Source of the DNA: Siphonodentalium dalli
Taxonomy: Eukaryota > Mollusca > Scaphopoda > Gadilida > Siphonodentaliidae
DNA: 64,000 bases
Reading direction: 5' to 3'
Assembly (NCBI GenBank): GCA_032622095.1
Contig: CP136063.1
Span: 210,844,355-210,908,354, forward strand
Shown: positions 10,385 through 24,700 of the stretch, piece after piece
Layout of the letters: every line of letters begins with the position of its first letter
How positions within the stretch are numbered: position 1 is the stretch's first letter
The notes under the pieces: model-generated
What the model saw: only the letters and a program-made list of their open reading frames with translations
Database searches by the model: none
Told to the model about the DNA's origin: nothing
Position numbers and translations under genes: made by a program

Positions 10385-12300
10385 ACATTGATAATTGTAT
10401 CTTAACTGTGTTTAAAGAGTCAGACACAATTAAACTGTAAGGTCTTCTGCTCAGATCAAGGTTTATTGTTCTTTATAGGAATTCATGTAGATATTTGGCC
10501 AAACAAAATCCTGCAGGATTTACAATCAAAACATACACAAGTATTTGCATCTGCGTTTGATGTAGGCTATTTACACACATGGTCCCAAGATAAACTTTTC
10601 TGAAAAATGGGATAATTCTCATGAGTTGGTTTACATGTAATCAGCTATTTTTGTCCACAGAAAAGCATTAAAAGTTTGCAGGATATTGATTTTGGCACTA
10701 TCGAAAATTGCATTCCCAGGAGTTTAATAAACAAACATGCCATGTTAAAAGCCAATAAAAAGAAGTCTGGCTTGTTAACCATGGAAATGTATTCAATGTT
10801 ATAATTGTAATCTGAACAAATTATGTGCAAGGATGGGTGGCACTTGAGCTCAGATGAGTTAGGACTGGCAGGACATTCTCTAAGGCCAAAAAAATTTCAA
10901 CCCAAAACAAAAAACAAAAAACAATTTAATGCATGTAATTGGCATGTAAACACATCTATATCGTTAAATATATACTATATACTATGTTTACATTAAGCAG
11001 CAATAATTTTAGATGGAATTTTCAAAAACAATTTACTTCTATTAAAATACATGTCCATTTGTGGTTGCAGATGAATCCCAATCTCACCAATAAATCTGCA
11101 GTCTTTAAAACCTGCCTGTGGTAATCTTGTTTGTTCAACTCCCATGTCTTGTGGGAAGAAGTCTTATATGTTAGAGAGCAATATACATATAGAAGACATT
11201 CTATATCAGAATTTAAAGTTCCTCTCCCCAGTCAATCAAGGATTCATAGTGTTCATGCATAGTTACTAGTATGTATACAGACAGTATAATGATGACTGCA
11301 CATGTCTACCATATCAAACACCCTTCTGTGATGGGCACTAAAAAAGCACATGAAATTATCTACTGGTTTGTTTGGGTGTATGATGTATCAAACTTACAAG
11401 CATGCATATGCCAGTGTGTATAAGGAACTTCAAAGTTGGGGCCAATTTGAATGCTGAGGTGTGGTACCTCAGTCAAGGTGTGGCCTGTGGTACCATTTTC
11501 AGTGTGGTGTGGAACTTTATATTTCAGTGCAGTTGAGGAACATTTACACCCTGTGCAATGTGTCTGAGGCGCATGTGAGATATGTGTCTTTAATAGGTCC
11601 TGAGGTGTACATAGTGTATGACCAAATATTTAAGTGAGGTTTGAATTGATATCATACAAGTTATGTTATTATAAAGTAGAAAAGCCCTATTATGGTGTAT
11701 GTCTTGGGCCTGTTGATATGTCAATATTGTGCTCTGAGGAAGATGTGCCACCACAATCTAAACTGAGAGAATAATTACAAGAGAGCTGCATAGTTGAGTG
11801 CTTGGGAGGCATTTGTTTGTCCACATTGACCATACTTATCATATTATTGTGCTACATTAACTGTTTACTTGCAATATACATGGACAACCTTAACACAAGT
11901 ATAAAGAGTAAGCATTAATGTACTTCTTAATTGTTTGGGGGAAAAATAAAAAAATATTACAACAAAAAAAAAAATCCCTACCTACCTACCTGGAATTTTT
12001 TGGCACCGTAATAGGAAACAAATAAGTTGTTTTTTTAGGCCTCTAAGCATGTCTGCCCAGATCATTTTTCAACTGAAACCATTTTATTTTAGTTTTTTTT
12101 TTATTTGATTTCTGATCCTTCACCTATAGCTAGTCGTACATGTATTTAGCAAATCGGCTACATGTTATTCCCCAATGGTTCCGCCATACCTACTGGTACT
12201 TAACCAATTTTTCTCAAGCCTGATATGGATGGGAAAAACAACCTTCATGTCCTGAATCCCTTTACAGATTTGACATAACAGTATCTATACTCTAAACATC
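10385..12300. other. Non-coding stretch; possible family J ends
   Basis: No exon recognised. Near 10885 (GGCCAAAAAAATTTC) and 12042 (GTTGTTTTTTTAGGCCT) are sequences like the ends of the element at 22988-25294, so an old copy about 1.16 kb long may lie between. An imperfect (CTAC)n run is at about 11977-11990. Confidence 0.3.
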
Positions 12301-12306
12301 CAATGA

Positions 12307-12492
12307 TGAGTAGTTATCCCATAGTAAATGTTCAGAAAATAAGTTCAACAAGTTGTTTGTTGAACTTATTATCTAAACATTTCCCTCAATAAATAGGGCT
12401 CCTTCTGCACTTTTATTTATCTGTCATCTGCTTTTATCACCTTAACATCCCTCCAAATCAATAATATATATAGTCCATTCCGATGTACATTT
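12307..12492. mobile_element. Family I MITE, reverse orientation, ends eroded
   Basis: AATGTTCAGAAAATAAGTTC and TGTTGAACTTATTATCTAAAC form the hairpin, followed by CTCCTTCTGCACTT and the inverse of the CCATTCCAATGTA segment. It lies about 220 bases upstream of the first exon found. Confidence 0.65.
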
Positions 12493-12716
12493 TGAGCATA
12501 TATGTACTGGGAGAAATGTTAACTGTTGAACTTATGTCTTATAATCCAGCCTTGACATTACAAGCCCTAAATCTCCTTACATTTGTATGGATATATTGAG
12601 TCAAAGTCAGAATTTCCAGGTTCAATGATTTGAGTTCTAGAGGCCTGTTATGATAATACTGGAATTTATCAACTCTTCAGGATTTTTATATTCATGATCT
12701 TTTTTTCTTCTTTCAG

Positions 12717-12795
12717 CTATCAACCCACAAGTGTTATGTTTCCGAGTGAAGTTCTATCCATTAGATCCCATGAAGTTACATGAAGAAATAACCAG
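12717..12795 (+). CDS. FRMD3/5: FRMD3/5-like exon 1 of window (F1 end, F2 start)
   Basis: A 79-base exon after the acceptor ttctttcag and before the donor gtaatt. It starts with CT completing a codon, then reads [20 protein letters not shown] followed by HEEIT, and ends in AG, the first two bases of a split Arg codon. FRVKFYP is the last F1 strand shared by band 4.1-type FERM domains, and EEITRY opens F2. The upstream partner must end with one base of a codon. Confidence 0.92.
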
Positions 12796-15700
12796 GTAAT
12801 TCAATGTGGAACAGAGGACCCCTCCTGGCCTCAAACGCCCCCTGAGACAGTACTTGTTGTAAGGCAAACAAAGCATCACACTGCAGTTTTTTGTTATGAA
12901 ATCTTGAGACTGCAAAATACATGACAAAAACGATAGGGTGAATTTAGTGATGCTACTCTGCAAAATGGGCTAAAATCACCAAATTCACCCTCTGAGAACC
13001 TTATTCTGCTTTGGCCTCATCTGCTGGGAATGTTCTTATTTTCTCAAATTAACATTGTTTTAATTACTTTTCCCCTTCTGTTCACTTTCTATATCCCTTA
13101 AATTGCCCTAATTTGCAGAAGAAAAAATGCATAATCGAGGTGACTAATGGGTGAACATCACCAACTTCCAACTGGGGAACTTCAATCTGATCCTAGGTTT
13201 CCCATAGCAGTTGAGGCCAAAGCAGATGGGATTCCGGGTTCCCATAGGGTGAAATTGGTGATGCTAGCCTGCTGTGCAGGATATCATCACTAAATTCACA
13301 CCCTCTGCAAATGTCAGTCACATTATTTCCAGGTTTGAAATTATATAAATACCAAGAAGACTCTCAACATTTGTACCATACTTTAGTTACACACTATTAC
13401 ACACAAAATGCCAAATAAATTTCAAATTTACTATTAATATGCATTTCAAAAACCAAATGTATCTCAGTATATATACATGGCTCCACAAACAGTATCATAA
13501 AGTTATCAGCTAAAGTCTCTATTCAGAGAGTCATTTGGCTAGTCGTTATATATACATTTTTCAATATAAGTAGTAAAACAGGTACAGGGATAAGTTGTTG
13601 TCATTGCGTGACTTAATTTATGAGTTGGCTGCTCAGTGAAAAAGTGTAATAAATGTCAATTCAGCTTCACAGGAAGTCTGCTGAAATAATATGCACACTA
13701 CAAAAGGGTAATTTGATCTTTCCCACCACAGTATTATATACATCTGACTGATGTGATGACCCATATTTCAGAAATGTTGCTGAATGTCTGACATATTTCA
13801 TATTGATTCGAAGAGGTCGTAAAGTCAAATTAGCAATTGTTCAGGAGAGACAAAAAACTGATTCAGACTTATTTACGACAATTTCAAATCAGCGATTTTC
13901 ATTTGTGTCCATGTTTTACGATGTTCCTTATGTATAAATAAGTAACAATTGATCACACTTTGCAGAGGTTGTGTTTGAATGTACATGTACGTAATCATGT
14001 ATGAGCCTGTCATATAGGTTTTGTCAAATTTCATTGAGGGGGGGATATACAAGGGGAATGTCTTTTAAATCCAATATCCATAACTCAGATGGTAATTCGA
14101 AAATGTCTTATAATCTTTACGTTCTTTTCAATTGGGATTTTTCAGCCAATAAAATTTATGAATTTTTGTCACATGTCAAAAAAATCACACTTCTGATTGG
14201 AAATTGGGGTCACAATATAATATACCCAATGTAATCGAGTCCGCTGATCCGCATCTGCAAAAAAAAATTCACCCCAAAATGATTTTTACATGGAATGCTG
14301 CACATTGATTCAACATGCAATCTCTGTATAGATTTTCTTGGTATACATATACGGTATCTTCTTTTAAAGCCACATGTTAGTTTGCGTTCCAAAATGCACC
14401 TATTAATATTCACTTTTGAATTTTTCTCAGATCGAAATAGGTTGATAAATACCTAAACTACTGTATTCAAGCATAACATCTGCCAAAAAGATGCATTGAA
14501 GTCATAATTATAATACATCTGTTGCCACCAGACAATGAAGAGTACAGACATATCACTGGTGTCAGAACGAAGGGCAGGAACTGACATAATTATGACATAG
14601 ATGTTCCAAAGCTTGTCCCTAGTGAATATCCTCAGATTAATTAATTCACATATTACCTACATCACAGTTTGTTAGATGTTTAAACGAGATATTGATTTTG
14701 TTCCTGTTGTGGATAACTATTAATGATTAATGTTCATTACCGATTCATTCCGTCCCGAGTTATCAATTGTTGATTCAATAGACAGATGTTTGAATTGTTT
14801 TCCTTCTGCGATCAACTTGATTTAATGTGGGAGATATTCATCAATTCCATTATCATGAGGTCACAGCGCAATTTAAATGAAGGTTTTTCTACTGAGTGCT
14901 GATGTTATTGGCAGGGAAAGGGGATGATTGCTTCCCTACCTTGTTTTAGCTGAAGTTTAATTGGAGTGGCCGTGGGTGAACTACATATACAAACTACATG
15001 TACCAATAACTATCCAAGTAATGCAGCTTTTTCTTACTGTGAATGTTTATAGATGTACCAACATGTTTATTTTTGTTTGTTATTTTGCACTACTTTTGGG
15101 AAGTAGGCATTTTGAAGTGGGAGGGGACTGGCAGGTTAAGTACTTGTAAAATCAGGTTAAACTTTGAATTACCAGTGATTGGATGATAATATATGGGTTG
15201 TTCGAAATGAGCAGAAGCAAAGCTATGCTTGAACAAGAATTAGAGCATTATTGACTGCGGTTGTGCCACCATTCAACCACGGTCAAGTGGTTGACATGCG
15301 GTATCCCCAGGTATTAAATCTTACTGCTGTACTAGCAATAATTTTTTGCAACACACATACTCCGCATTAATTTTTCAGATGGCCGACTTACACCCAGTCC
15401 AGTTTTTTAGTGAGCGCCATGCATTGTATTAACTATACACAAACAATATTTCAATTAATAATTGTTTTACGGTTTAATCAACATTTGAAGTTTAAAATTA
15501 TCACTGACCGACATTCACAATTTTATCATCAATGGAGTATCACGCCATGACAGAAAAAATATACATGTACACTCTCTGTGGTGGTGATAATGCTGATCAC
15601 ATCAATGTGGTATAGTAATGCAGTAATATCGGTGGTCATGAGCATCGTCGTTAAGGATGGTCAATTAATTAGAGCATATCTGTAGTTTCCATCAAAGATT

Positions 15701-18700
15701 ACACTGAATATTTATACCCCCTATAACTAGTGCTGGGCGGTTTCCCGATTAATCGTCAATACCCGGTTAATATTTCAATATCGTCAGTAATATCGTCTAA
15801 ACTAAAATAATCGTAATATCGTCGGCAATAGAGGGTGCCAGACCATCATAAGCGTATACAAACAAATAGTTTAACTCAAGCCTAAATCGAGTTATTTAAG
15901 TTTTAAATTCCAACTAAATCCCCGTGTCCTGACTTTTTCAATATTCAATAATCATAGTAAACAACTTTAGGACGACTAACGAAATTAGGGGGATATGAAA
16001 ACCCCGAATACGTCCCCCTTTCGCTCACAATATTACACAAACCCTCCGACTTCCCTGCGTACTTTTTATTACAAGAGAATTCACCAAATGATTGAAGACT
16101 GATCGGGTGATAGATCAATATGAATGTCAGTTTTGCCACGCCTCTTCCTTCAGTACAATGATGCACATGCACCGTCAATCAAAATAGTAAATGAGCAAAG
16201 ATACCCCCCCCTTCTCGTCTAGAAGAAACCACTCACGGCGATTGGTTAAAACCAATATTATAGAATTAGGGCTTCAAACCCGCCCAAAATACGTGGTGTC
16301 CTTGCTTGGCCGAATTCCAAAAGTTATGTACTACGTGTGTGTGTGGACTTCGTTAAAATTTGTCTTGACGGTAAACCATATTCCATTTGTCAAGCGACGC
16401 AAGTGTCATCGGGAACAACATATGTATTTGCTCAACATAGTTGAAAATACCGAGTTAGAAAAGGATACTATATAGTATAGAACACTTTTAGTTTTGGCAT
16501 ATACTAGATAATGGTTTTATTAATTATCGGTATATACCAGAATTTGTCAAGTCACCGGAAAGAAATTGTCCGAATAGCGGAATTTAACCGGTGAATTTAC
16601 TTTTCATTCCGAATATCGATCGAGCATGAGGTTGTCACTGGTTGAAAGGTTGTGTATGTTATTATTGACGTCAACTTGTCAAAATTAATGACAATGATGT
16701 GATTCTAGCGAACAGTGAGAAACTGTTTAAGTTACTAGTATCTGATGTTTTAAAAAACCGCGATTATATCGTTAACCGCGGTTTTAATTTCCAAAAATCG
16801 CGGTTTTTATTTTCGTTAATATCATATATCGTCCAGCCCTACCTATAACAAAGTTATGGGGGAGGGTGTTGTATACATGAATCAGCTTGTCCGTCCATTT
16901 GTCTGTGGACCCAACTTTGTTCGAGCTTGTATTCTACATTGTTTCGTAAATATTTTTAAAACTTGGCACAGATAGTTTCTACCATGGGAATCTCTGCACC
17001 TGCGATTATGAAGGTTGACCAACCTTTTTTAGTGCAGTTATCCACGTTCTTCGACTTAGAAATTTTTCACCAAATGCATAATTTTGTCCGAACTTGTATT
17101 CCTACATTTTTTTAAACTTGGCACAAATACTACCATTATGTGAACCTGTGCACCGACAATTATGAGCTTGATTCAACTATTTTTAGTGGAATTATTTTTT
17201 TGGGTTTAATTTTTTTTGGGTATGCTTAAGCATGCTATAGCGAATTTAAAAACAAACTGGACAAAACCTTAGGGGCATGTTATAACTCAAAACTATCACC
17301 AAGTATTCATAGTAATAATTTTGATGCCCATGAAAAACGTGAGATTCCCTGGCACTAAACCTACAAAATAAGTATGTTAAAGAATATAAGAAATTTTTTT
17401 TTAAATTGTAAAAAATTGTCCAAAAAAAATAACAAATGATGAAAAAGTTTTAGGCCAATGCATTCTTTTATATATGCGAGGCGACCTTTGGTCGACTCGC
17501 ATATATAAGAGAATGCATTGGCACAGGGTATATGGGTTGATACAAAATTGACCTGGCACTCAAAGGGTTAAAGTTATGTGAAACACTCTGGTATTGTGAT
17601 CAAAGTTGTTAGTTTTGCTAATATTTATCCAAATTGAAACACCGCCATTCTTTTATATTAATTAAATGCAATGGCTCTTAATGGCAAAATCATTTGTGTT
17701 AGCTTATCGCCAATAGTTGCATCCCGAATCGGGATGTAAATATTTACAATTGAGTGTAGTTCAGATGATGTTTTCTATGGAGTGGTATGGTCAATTTCTT
17801 TGCAATTTTCTACATTCTCCAGGTTGGCATAGCACCTGAATACTAACTTATCAGTTTCACACACTCGAACAACATAATACATGTATGTCTTTAGTGTAGC
17901 CCAATTGCACAACATGGGATATCTGGGACAATCCCACTTCTATTGGTAGTTCAATATGAATATGAATGAATATTTTGAAGTGGTGTGATTCATTTCGCTC
18001 TGTTTGCTATAGTGTTCAGATGTAGCAAGTACATAGGATAATCCTAATTCAATACTGTAATCATTTCTGTGAACACTGTACCATCATTAGACACAAGTGT
18101 ACCACATCATTATCGTATGGAAATGGCATACAGTGACTCCTGTTGGCGAATTTGCTTTCGGATGTTTGTTGGTGATTAATTCACTTCCAATGAACTAGTA
18201 AATATCTACATTTAAACCTACAAACGAAATGTTTCCTAAAATAGTGAAGGGTATCAGAATAGCAATGATTGATAAAATTACTGTAATGCTCTAAATAATC
18301 AACTCCTTAACCACAGCAGAATTATGGGTAATTTTTCAGGATTTACTCGGAAATATGGCTTGTTGCCATTCATCGGAAAGCTCTCAGTAAGAGTTTTCCG
18401 ATGAATGGAAACAAGCCATATTTCCGACTAAATCCTGACAAATTACTCATAATTCTGCTGTGGTTAAGGAGTCGATTATTTAGGGCATTAAAGTAACTAT
18501 TTTGAAGCCTTTGTACTAGATGCAAGTCTGAATATAGTGTGTCTGAAATTTGCAGAAATAGGTTCCCAGAGGGTGAATTTAGTGATGCCACCCCACACAG
18601 TGGGATAGTGTCACCAAATTCACCTTCTAGGGACCTCATTCTGCTAAGCCTCATCTTTTGGGAAGTATCTATAGTCTCAAATTAACATTTTTGCAGTTAC

Positions 18701-21700
18701 TTCAGTATCTTTTGTCTCGATCAAATTAACTTTGTTTTCTGTTTCTTTTTCCCTTGTGATCAATTTCTATATCCCCTAATTGGGGAAATTCAATCTGATC
18801 CTACATGTAGGTGTCCCATAGCAGTTGAGGCTTAAGCAGAATGATGTTCCCAGAGGGTTAATTTGGTGATGCTAGCCCACTGTGTGGGATATCGTAACTA
18901 AATTCACCCTCTTGGAACCTCATTGTGCGAATGTCAGACACACTATATCCAAACTTGGCTAGATGTGTGGAGAGTTAACATCTTTACCCAACAGAAGGGC
19001 CCTGTGCCAATGCATTCTCTTATATATGCGAGTCGACCATAGGTCGCCTCGCATATATAAGAGAATGCATTGGCTTAACACATTAAAAATTATAAAATTG
19101 TTAAAGAATGTAAGAAAAAATGGTAAAAAAAGATTTTTTTTAGGCCAATGCATTCTCTTATATTTTCGAGGCGACCTATGGTCGACTCGCATATATAAGA
19201 GAATGCATTGGCACAGGGCATAACTGTAACTATCACAATGTGGTCAAGGACCCGGTTCCAATGATATCCATATTTGTATGGTTCTATTGAGACAGACCGA
19301 AGATATTTTAGGCTGTTGAAGCTTTATTTGGCCGGTTTGTTGGGTAAAGGGTTAACATCTTTAGCACTATCTGGATTCACTCAGGTACCGGTAACATTTT
19401 TTAATAATAACCATGATGCATGTAAAACAGGCTGAAAGTCATTTTTACAATTTGTATGCTAGTACATGTACATGTACAAGTTTCATTCTCGTTGATGAAT
19501 GATGACCATGCATTCATGTGTAGGGATGTTCAAAAGATAAGTTACACAGACAAGCCTATCAATGAATGGGAATTCATTTGCTACATAACAGTGAAGTTAG
19601 TGTGCTGGTAATATCATATCACTTTAAGATTTCTGAGGAATTTTCTATTTTGTGACTTCCATATCGGCAATTCAATTCTTTGTTTTAAATTATGACCAGA
19701 GGGTTAAGCTATGTTGCCACATTGAGAAGTATAAATTATGTCTAAAATAACTTCATCTGTTCCAGACAGCTGACGTTCACACACAACCTTTATTTTTTAT
19801 GCTTCTATAGAAACCCAATAAAGCCTCTATTTGTTTAGTTGTCATTCTTTTTATTTCAGATATCAATTATTTCTACAGTTAAGGCGGGATTTACACCATG
19901 GTCGACTGTTATGTTCACAGAATGACGCAAATCTGCTGGCTGCCTATGTCATACAGTGTAAGTTGATCTCTGGTGACCTTAATGTATTCTATCTTTTATG
20001 TTGAGTCATCACCAGCATCACAAGTCCATTCCTGCATCTCAGTCCGTGTCATCTTTTTCAAGATGTGCTTCAAACGGAACGAAGATGACATTTCATTACG
20101 TAAAAGACCTTTACCTCGTAATTTACCTCGGCAATAAAACTGGATCTTTAGAATAGAATATCATGACACATGTCAAGATCATGGAAATACTCAGTCTGGG
20201 TGAACGTCGACTCTATATTTGAAATCTAGAGTCTGGAGCTAATGTCGCCAAAACCATTTCTATTCAGCGAAGAGCTTCCCCAAAATGACGTCACGGATTT
20301 TTAAAAATACATCGATGATTGACAGGTGTCCCCACGTGTTATTTGTTGTGCTTCGCAATAACAATGGCCCGTGTCGCAACATAAACTTACAGAAGATAAT
20401 ATTTGTTGTGTGTGCGACTATTCTTTTTCGGGAGATGAACTCGCTGCATCAACCGGAAAGCTGCATCCGAGAGCAGAAAATAAGGTCGTCATCAAAAATG
20501 ATGCTTTAGAACTATTTAAAAGCTTAAAATTAAGTCATTTCCTCGGTGTTTAACTTTCAGATGACTTTTTTTACGACAAATAATTTGATTTTGCAAACCA
20601 TGTTACAATAAAGTAAATCAAATACACGGACATGAGTGAGTTCTATTTATATTTATGGGAGGCCAAGTTGGTACCATGCGCAGGCCTATCTATCAGGTCT
20701 AGCACATCCTTCAAATTAATCCGAATCGTACCGAATATATAATTTCGAAGCCATTTTTTCTGTCTCTGTTGTATTTGCAAGCATCGCTTTCGATCGGAGA
20801 AATACCGACTCTGTTACTATATTTAGAGGTGACATTATGGGAGTCTCCGCCCACTAACACTTGTTTATTAACCCATGCGGTTTCATTGGACGGAAAATAA
20901 TTTACGCAATCAATCAGATTACGGAATCCCGAGGACTTGGAAATGAGATAGCGATGTTATCCGTCAGACCTAATATTCAATGTTGTAATGAATATTTAGG
21001 TATGAGTTTACTCAGACTGGGAAATACTATGGAATAATTCTTCGAAAATAAAAATGAATGATCAAGCCTGCAAATAGTGTGTCATTTGCAGAATGAGGTC
21101 CCCCAGAGAGTGAATTTAGTGACTATCTCACATGGTGGGCTAGCATCACAAAATTCACCTTCTGGGAACCTCATTCTGCTTAGGCCTCAACTAATTCTGC
21201 TATGGGAGACCTAGTTGAACTTGATCTTCAATTATTAGTCACCGCATGCATTTTATCTTTTGCAAATTAGGTGATATAGAAACTTCCTAGAAGGAGAAAA
21301 ATTTACTAAAAACAATGTTAAATTGAAACTATAGCTACTAAGTAGAATTAGGTCCCCAGAGGGTGAATTTGTTGATGCTAGCCTGCTGTGCATGATAGCA
21401 TCACTAATTTCAGCTTCTGGCAATCTCATTCTGCAAATGACAGACACACTATTTGCAGACTTGAACACTCTGCTGTCCTTATGCCATCGCATTGTGTCAT
21501 ACACTAATGACCAGGAACACAAGGAAAATATCATGACATGTGTCCTGAAATTTCGTAACAATAATATAATATCTATTCATGACAAAAACCAGGAGGCAGG
21601 AGTGAATGGTTTGATTCTGAAAATGTCTTTAAAATTGCCACGAAATATTGCGATCTGCATGAAAACACACATTTTCCATGAAAAATCTGCACACACAAAA

Positions 21701-24700
21701 ATTTCCATAAACAAAAAAAGTTAGTAAGAAGCAGTGGAATACTCTGACGGTGTGTCATGGGGAGTTGATTGGCCTTGTTAGTTAATGAGTTTCCGGCCTG
21801 TGAATTCAGTTTGGTAGTATTTACATCTAAAATCTACAGTAGACAAGCCTGCAAATAGTGTGTCTGTCATTTGCAGAATGAGGTCCCCAGAGGGTGAGTT
21901 TAGTGACGCTATCACGCAGAGTGGAGTAGCATCACCAACTTCACCCTCTGGAGACCTAACTCAGTATCTATAGTCTCAAATTAACATTGTTTTTAGTTAC
22001 TTTTTCCCTTCTGGGATGTTTATCTATTACCAAATTTGCACAAGATAAAATGCATAATCGAGGTGACTAATGGGTGAACATCACCAACTTTAACTTGGGA
22101 TCTTCAGTCTAATCCTTGGTCTCACATAGCAGTTGAGCCCTATTAAAGCAGAATGAGGTTCCCAGAGGGTGAATTTGGTGATGTTAGCCCGACATGTGGG
22201 ATAGCATCACTAAATTCACCCTCTGGAGACCTCATTCTGCAAATGACAGACACACTATTTGCAGGCTTGTCAGAATAACAGACTTTATGAGAACATGTTG
22301 GTATGTGAGGATTTAATGTAATTTCCTCATTAATAATTATGGGTCTCTGCATGCATGCTGGAATATCAGGCATATAATGTTTTTTTATGCACTCCGACAA
22401 ATATCAGACATATTTCTGTGCACCACAGAAAGCACATATTGCAAAATGGGGGACATAATTATCAATTTGGCACCAAACTAGTGAGCCCTGCATACATCTG
22501 AATCGACAGTAAGAGGAAAATGGTAGTTATAAAAAAAAAAAACCATAATTCTTGGTACTTTGCTAGTCAGTTGTAATCTAAAATACTGACTATTGACTGA
22601 CAATGATGGGGAGGGGGCACTGCCATTTTTTTTTTACCTTGACCTTGTAAGCCTGTGCATTCTCTTATATATGTGAGGCTCCCTATGGGAGACTCGCATA
22701 TATAAGAGAATTCACTGGCACATGGTCTTTAATGCTGCACCAGCACAGCTCCTATCATACAAGGGTGAAATTCTCATTTACATTGCCATTAGCAAATGAC
22801 CTCATGAAATCATGGACTTTATTGCCTCTGCCACTTCTTTCAAAGCTCGCTATAACAGACAGGCCTCAGCTTACCAGGCGAGTAGGGCGAAATAGTCGCC
22901 CTCGAAGTCGCCTTAGTGTCGCGCCAGGGAGAAGTGAAGTCGCCCTCCGATTTTCCCAAAATTATCCTACGGCTGTAGTAAGCGATAAGGCCTAAAAAAA
23001 AAATACCTTTGTTTCCCCTAACCCGCCCGCACCTATTAAAACCTCCCGCACCGAAAAATATATATTTTTTTTTTTTTTCGAAAATAAAAGAAAATAGCTG
23101 CCGACGCTGTTTGTCTCAGTTCGTCGCTTTATAATAGGCCCCGTTTCTAATGACTCGACGTCCGGACGCATTTCGTAAAATTGCGGCGCCCACGGAAAAT
23201 AAAAAATACATCGTTTTCATTTAAATCTTCTAGTGATGAGCCTATAATAATCGGGAACGACAATCGGAATCGGCCGATTGTGGCCCATCGGATGACAATC
23301 GGTACTCGGGTTTCAACATCGGCATTTCCGATTGTCTAAATAGAAATCAGGTGCTTGTTTTTCTTCAATAAACTGTTTTAAATATGACGATGTTTTGTTG
23401 AATAAATGACCAGTAAACATTGGGAAAGTGATTTACCAAACACAAACTTGATATACAGCCATCTCCTCTTCATTCAATACACCGGCCGTGCCTGGGTCTA
23501 CCGGTATTTTTGAACAATATACCGGGTTAGAGCCAGGCTGCGGTGATGACGCTGTGATTGCGCGTAATCATAAATTATATGATGATGTACACAAATTACA
23601 TCTCATGGGACTCATGTACGCCGATACGTAACTTTATTGTGTGTCAACATGTAGACATTTTGATTTATGTATGTCAGACTATCAAAAATCAAAATATATG
23701 CATACGCATCACAACAAATCTATCTATACAGTACACACAGCGTAAAACAGATATAAACTGTAGAAACCGAAAGTGCATATCACGTGACATTTAATTGCGC
23801 AGCTGACGGACTTCACTGTTTGTTCAATTAAATTGAGCATATTATAACATGTGTATCTGACAGTTGTCAGGACGAAAAACTGTACAAGCATTAATAGTCA
23901 GATATTAAAAAGAATTAAAGAAATTTAGTTATTAATTTTACTATCTGTAATTAATCTTTTCAAAGTCTTTCACCCAACACAACTTTCCATTAATGATTAA
24001 CTTTAAATAGTCGAAGACAATGTCATTCCATCCAGTCAGCCTCGTGTGACGTCACGTATAGGTCACCACCAATGATTATTTTGATGACCATGCCGAAATC
24101 GACAATCAAATCGTGTCTGCGAAATTTACATGAACATGGTGTAACTTGCAACTAGTTCAGTCGGCTTATTTCCTTTGATGTGTTGTCTTTGAATTGGGAT
24201 CAAAGAAAAATGCCGTTTGATGAATTGTTATCAAAAACGGGCCGTGGATATGTCGTCATACACGTGGCTACATCAAACTTTCAAACTATTTGTTGTGGAA
24301 TAGCCTAGAATACATGGGTAAGTTAATGCATTGATTCGTCGATACAATACATTACAATAAATACACCGCGAGGCCCCGTACCACAGCATCTGCAGGACTT
24401 GTGCCTGTATTCGATCACAAGTCCGCCCATACCTACCAATATATACTTACCCAAACGTATACTTATGTATATATACTGTGTACTGGCATATTACTACGGT
24501 TGTTGCTTGCTTCTAATTCTAAGTATTATCTAACACATATAACATATTCTGGTATAATTATTACAATAATGGGAATCGGCCGGCACCTGAATCGGCCGAT
24601 TGTTATCTCAAATAATCGGCAATTGGAGCAAGGCTCTATTTGATAATCGGCTCATCTCTAAAATCTTCCATCAAAACAGGAATATTCACCTATGTCATGG

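Noticed and set aside
1-12716. Search for the upstream F1-lobe exon of the FERM gene
   Set aside because: No stretch encoding a KDYFG.R or HWL-like F1 pattern with suitable splice sites was noticed; it is probably upstream of the window, though a short exon could be missed by eye.
15945-16475. Two frames inside the hAT at 15728 considered as transposase
   Set aside because: Too short and without any recognisable hAT dimerisation or catalytic motif.
18959-19223. Open frames reading [16 protein letters not shown] on both strands, repeated through the window
   Set aside because: They are translations of the palindromic module, recur wherever it does, and appear on both strands because it is palindromic.
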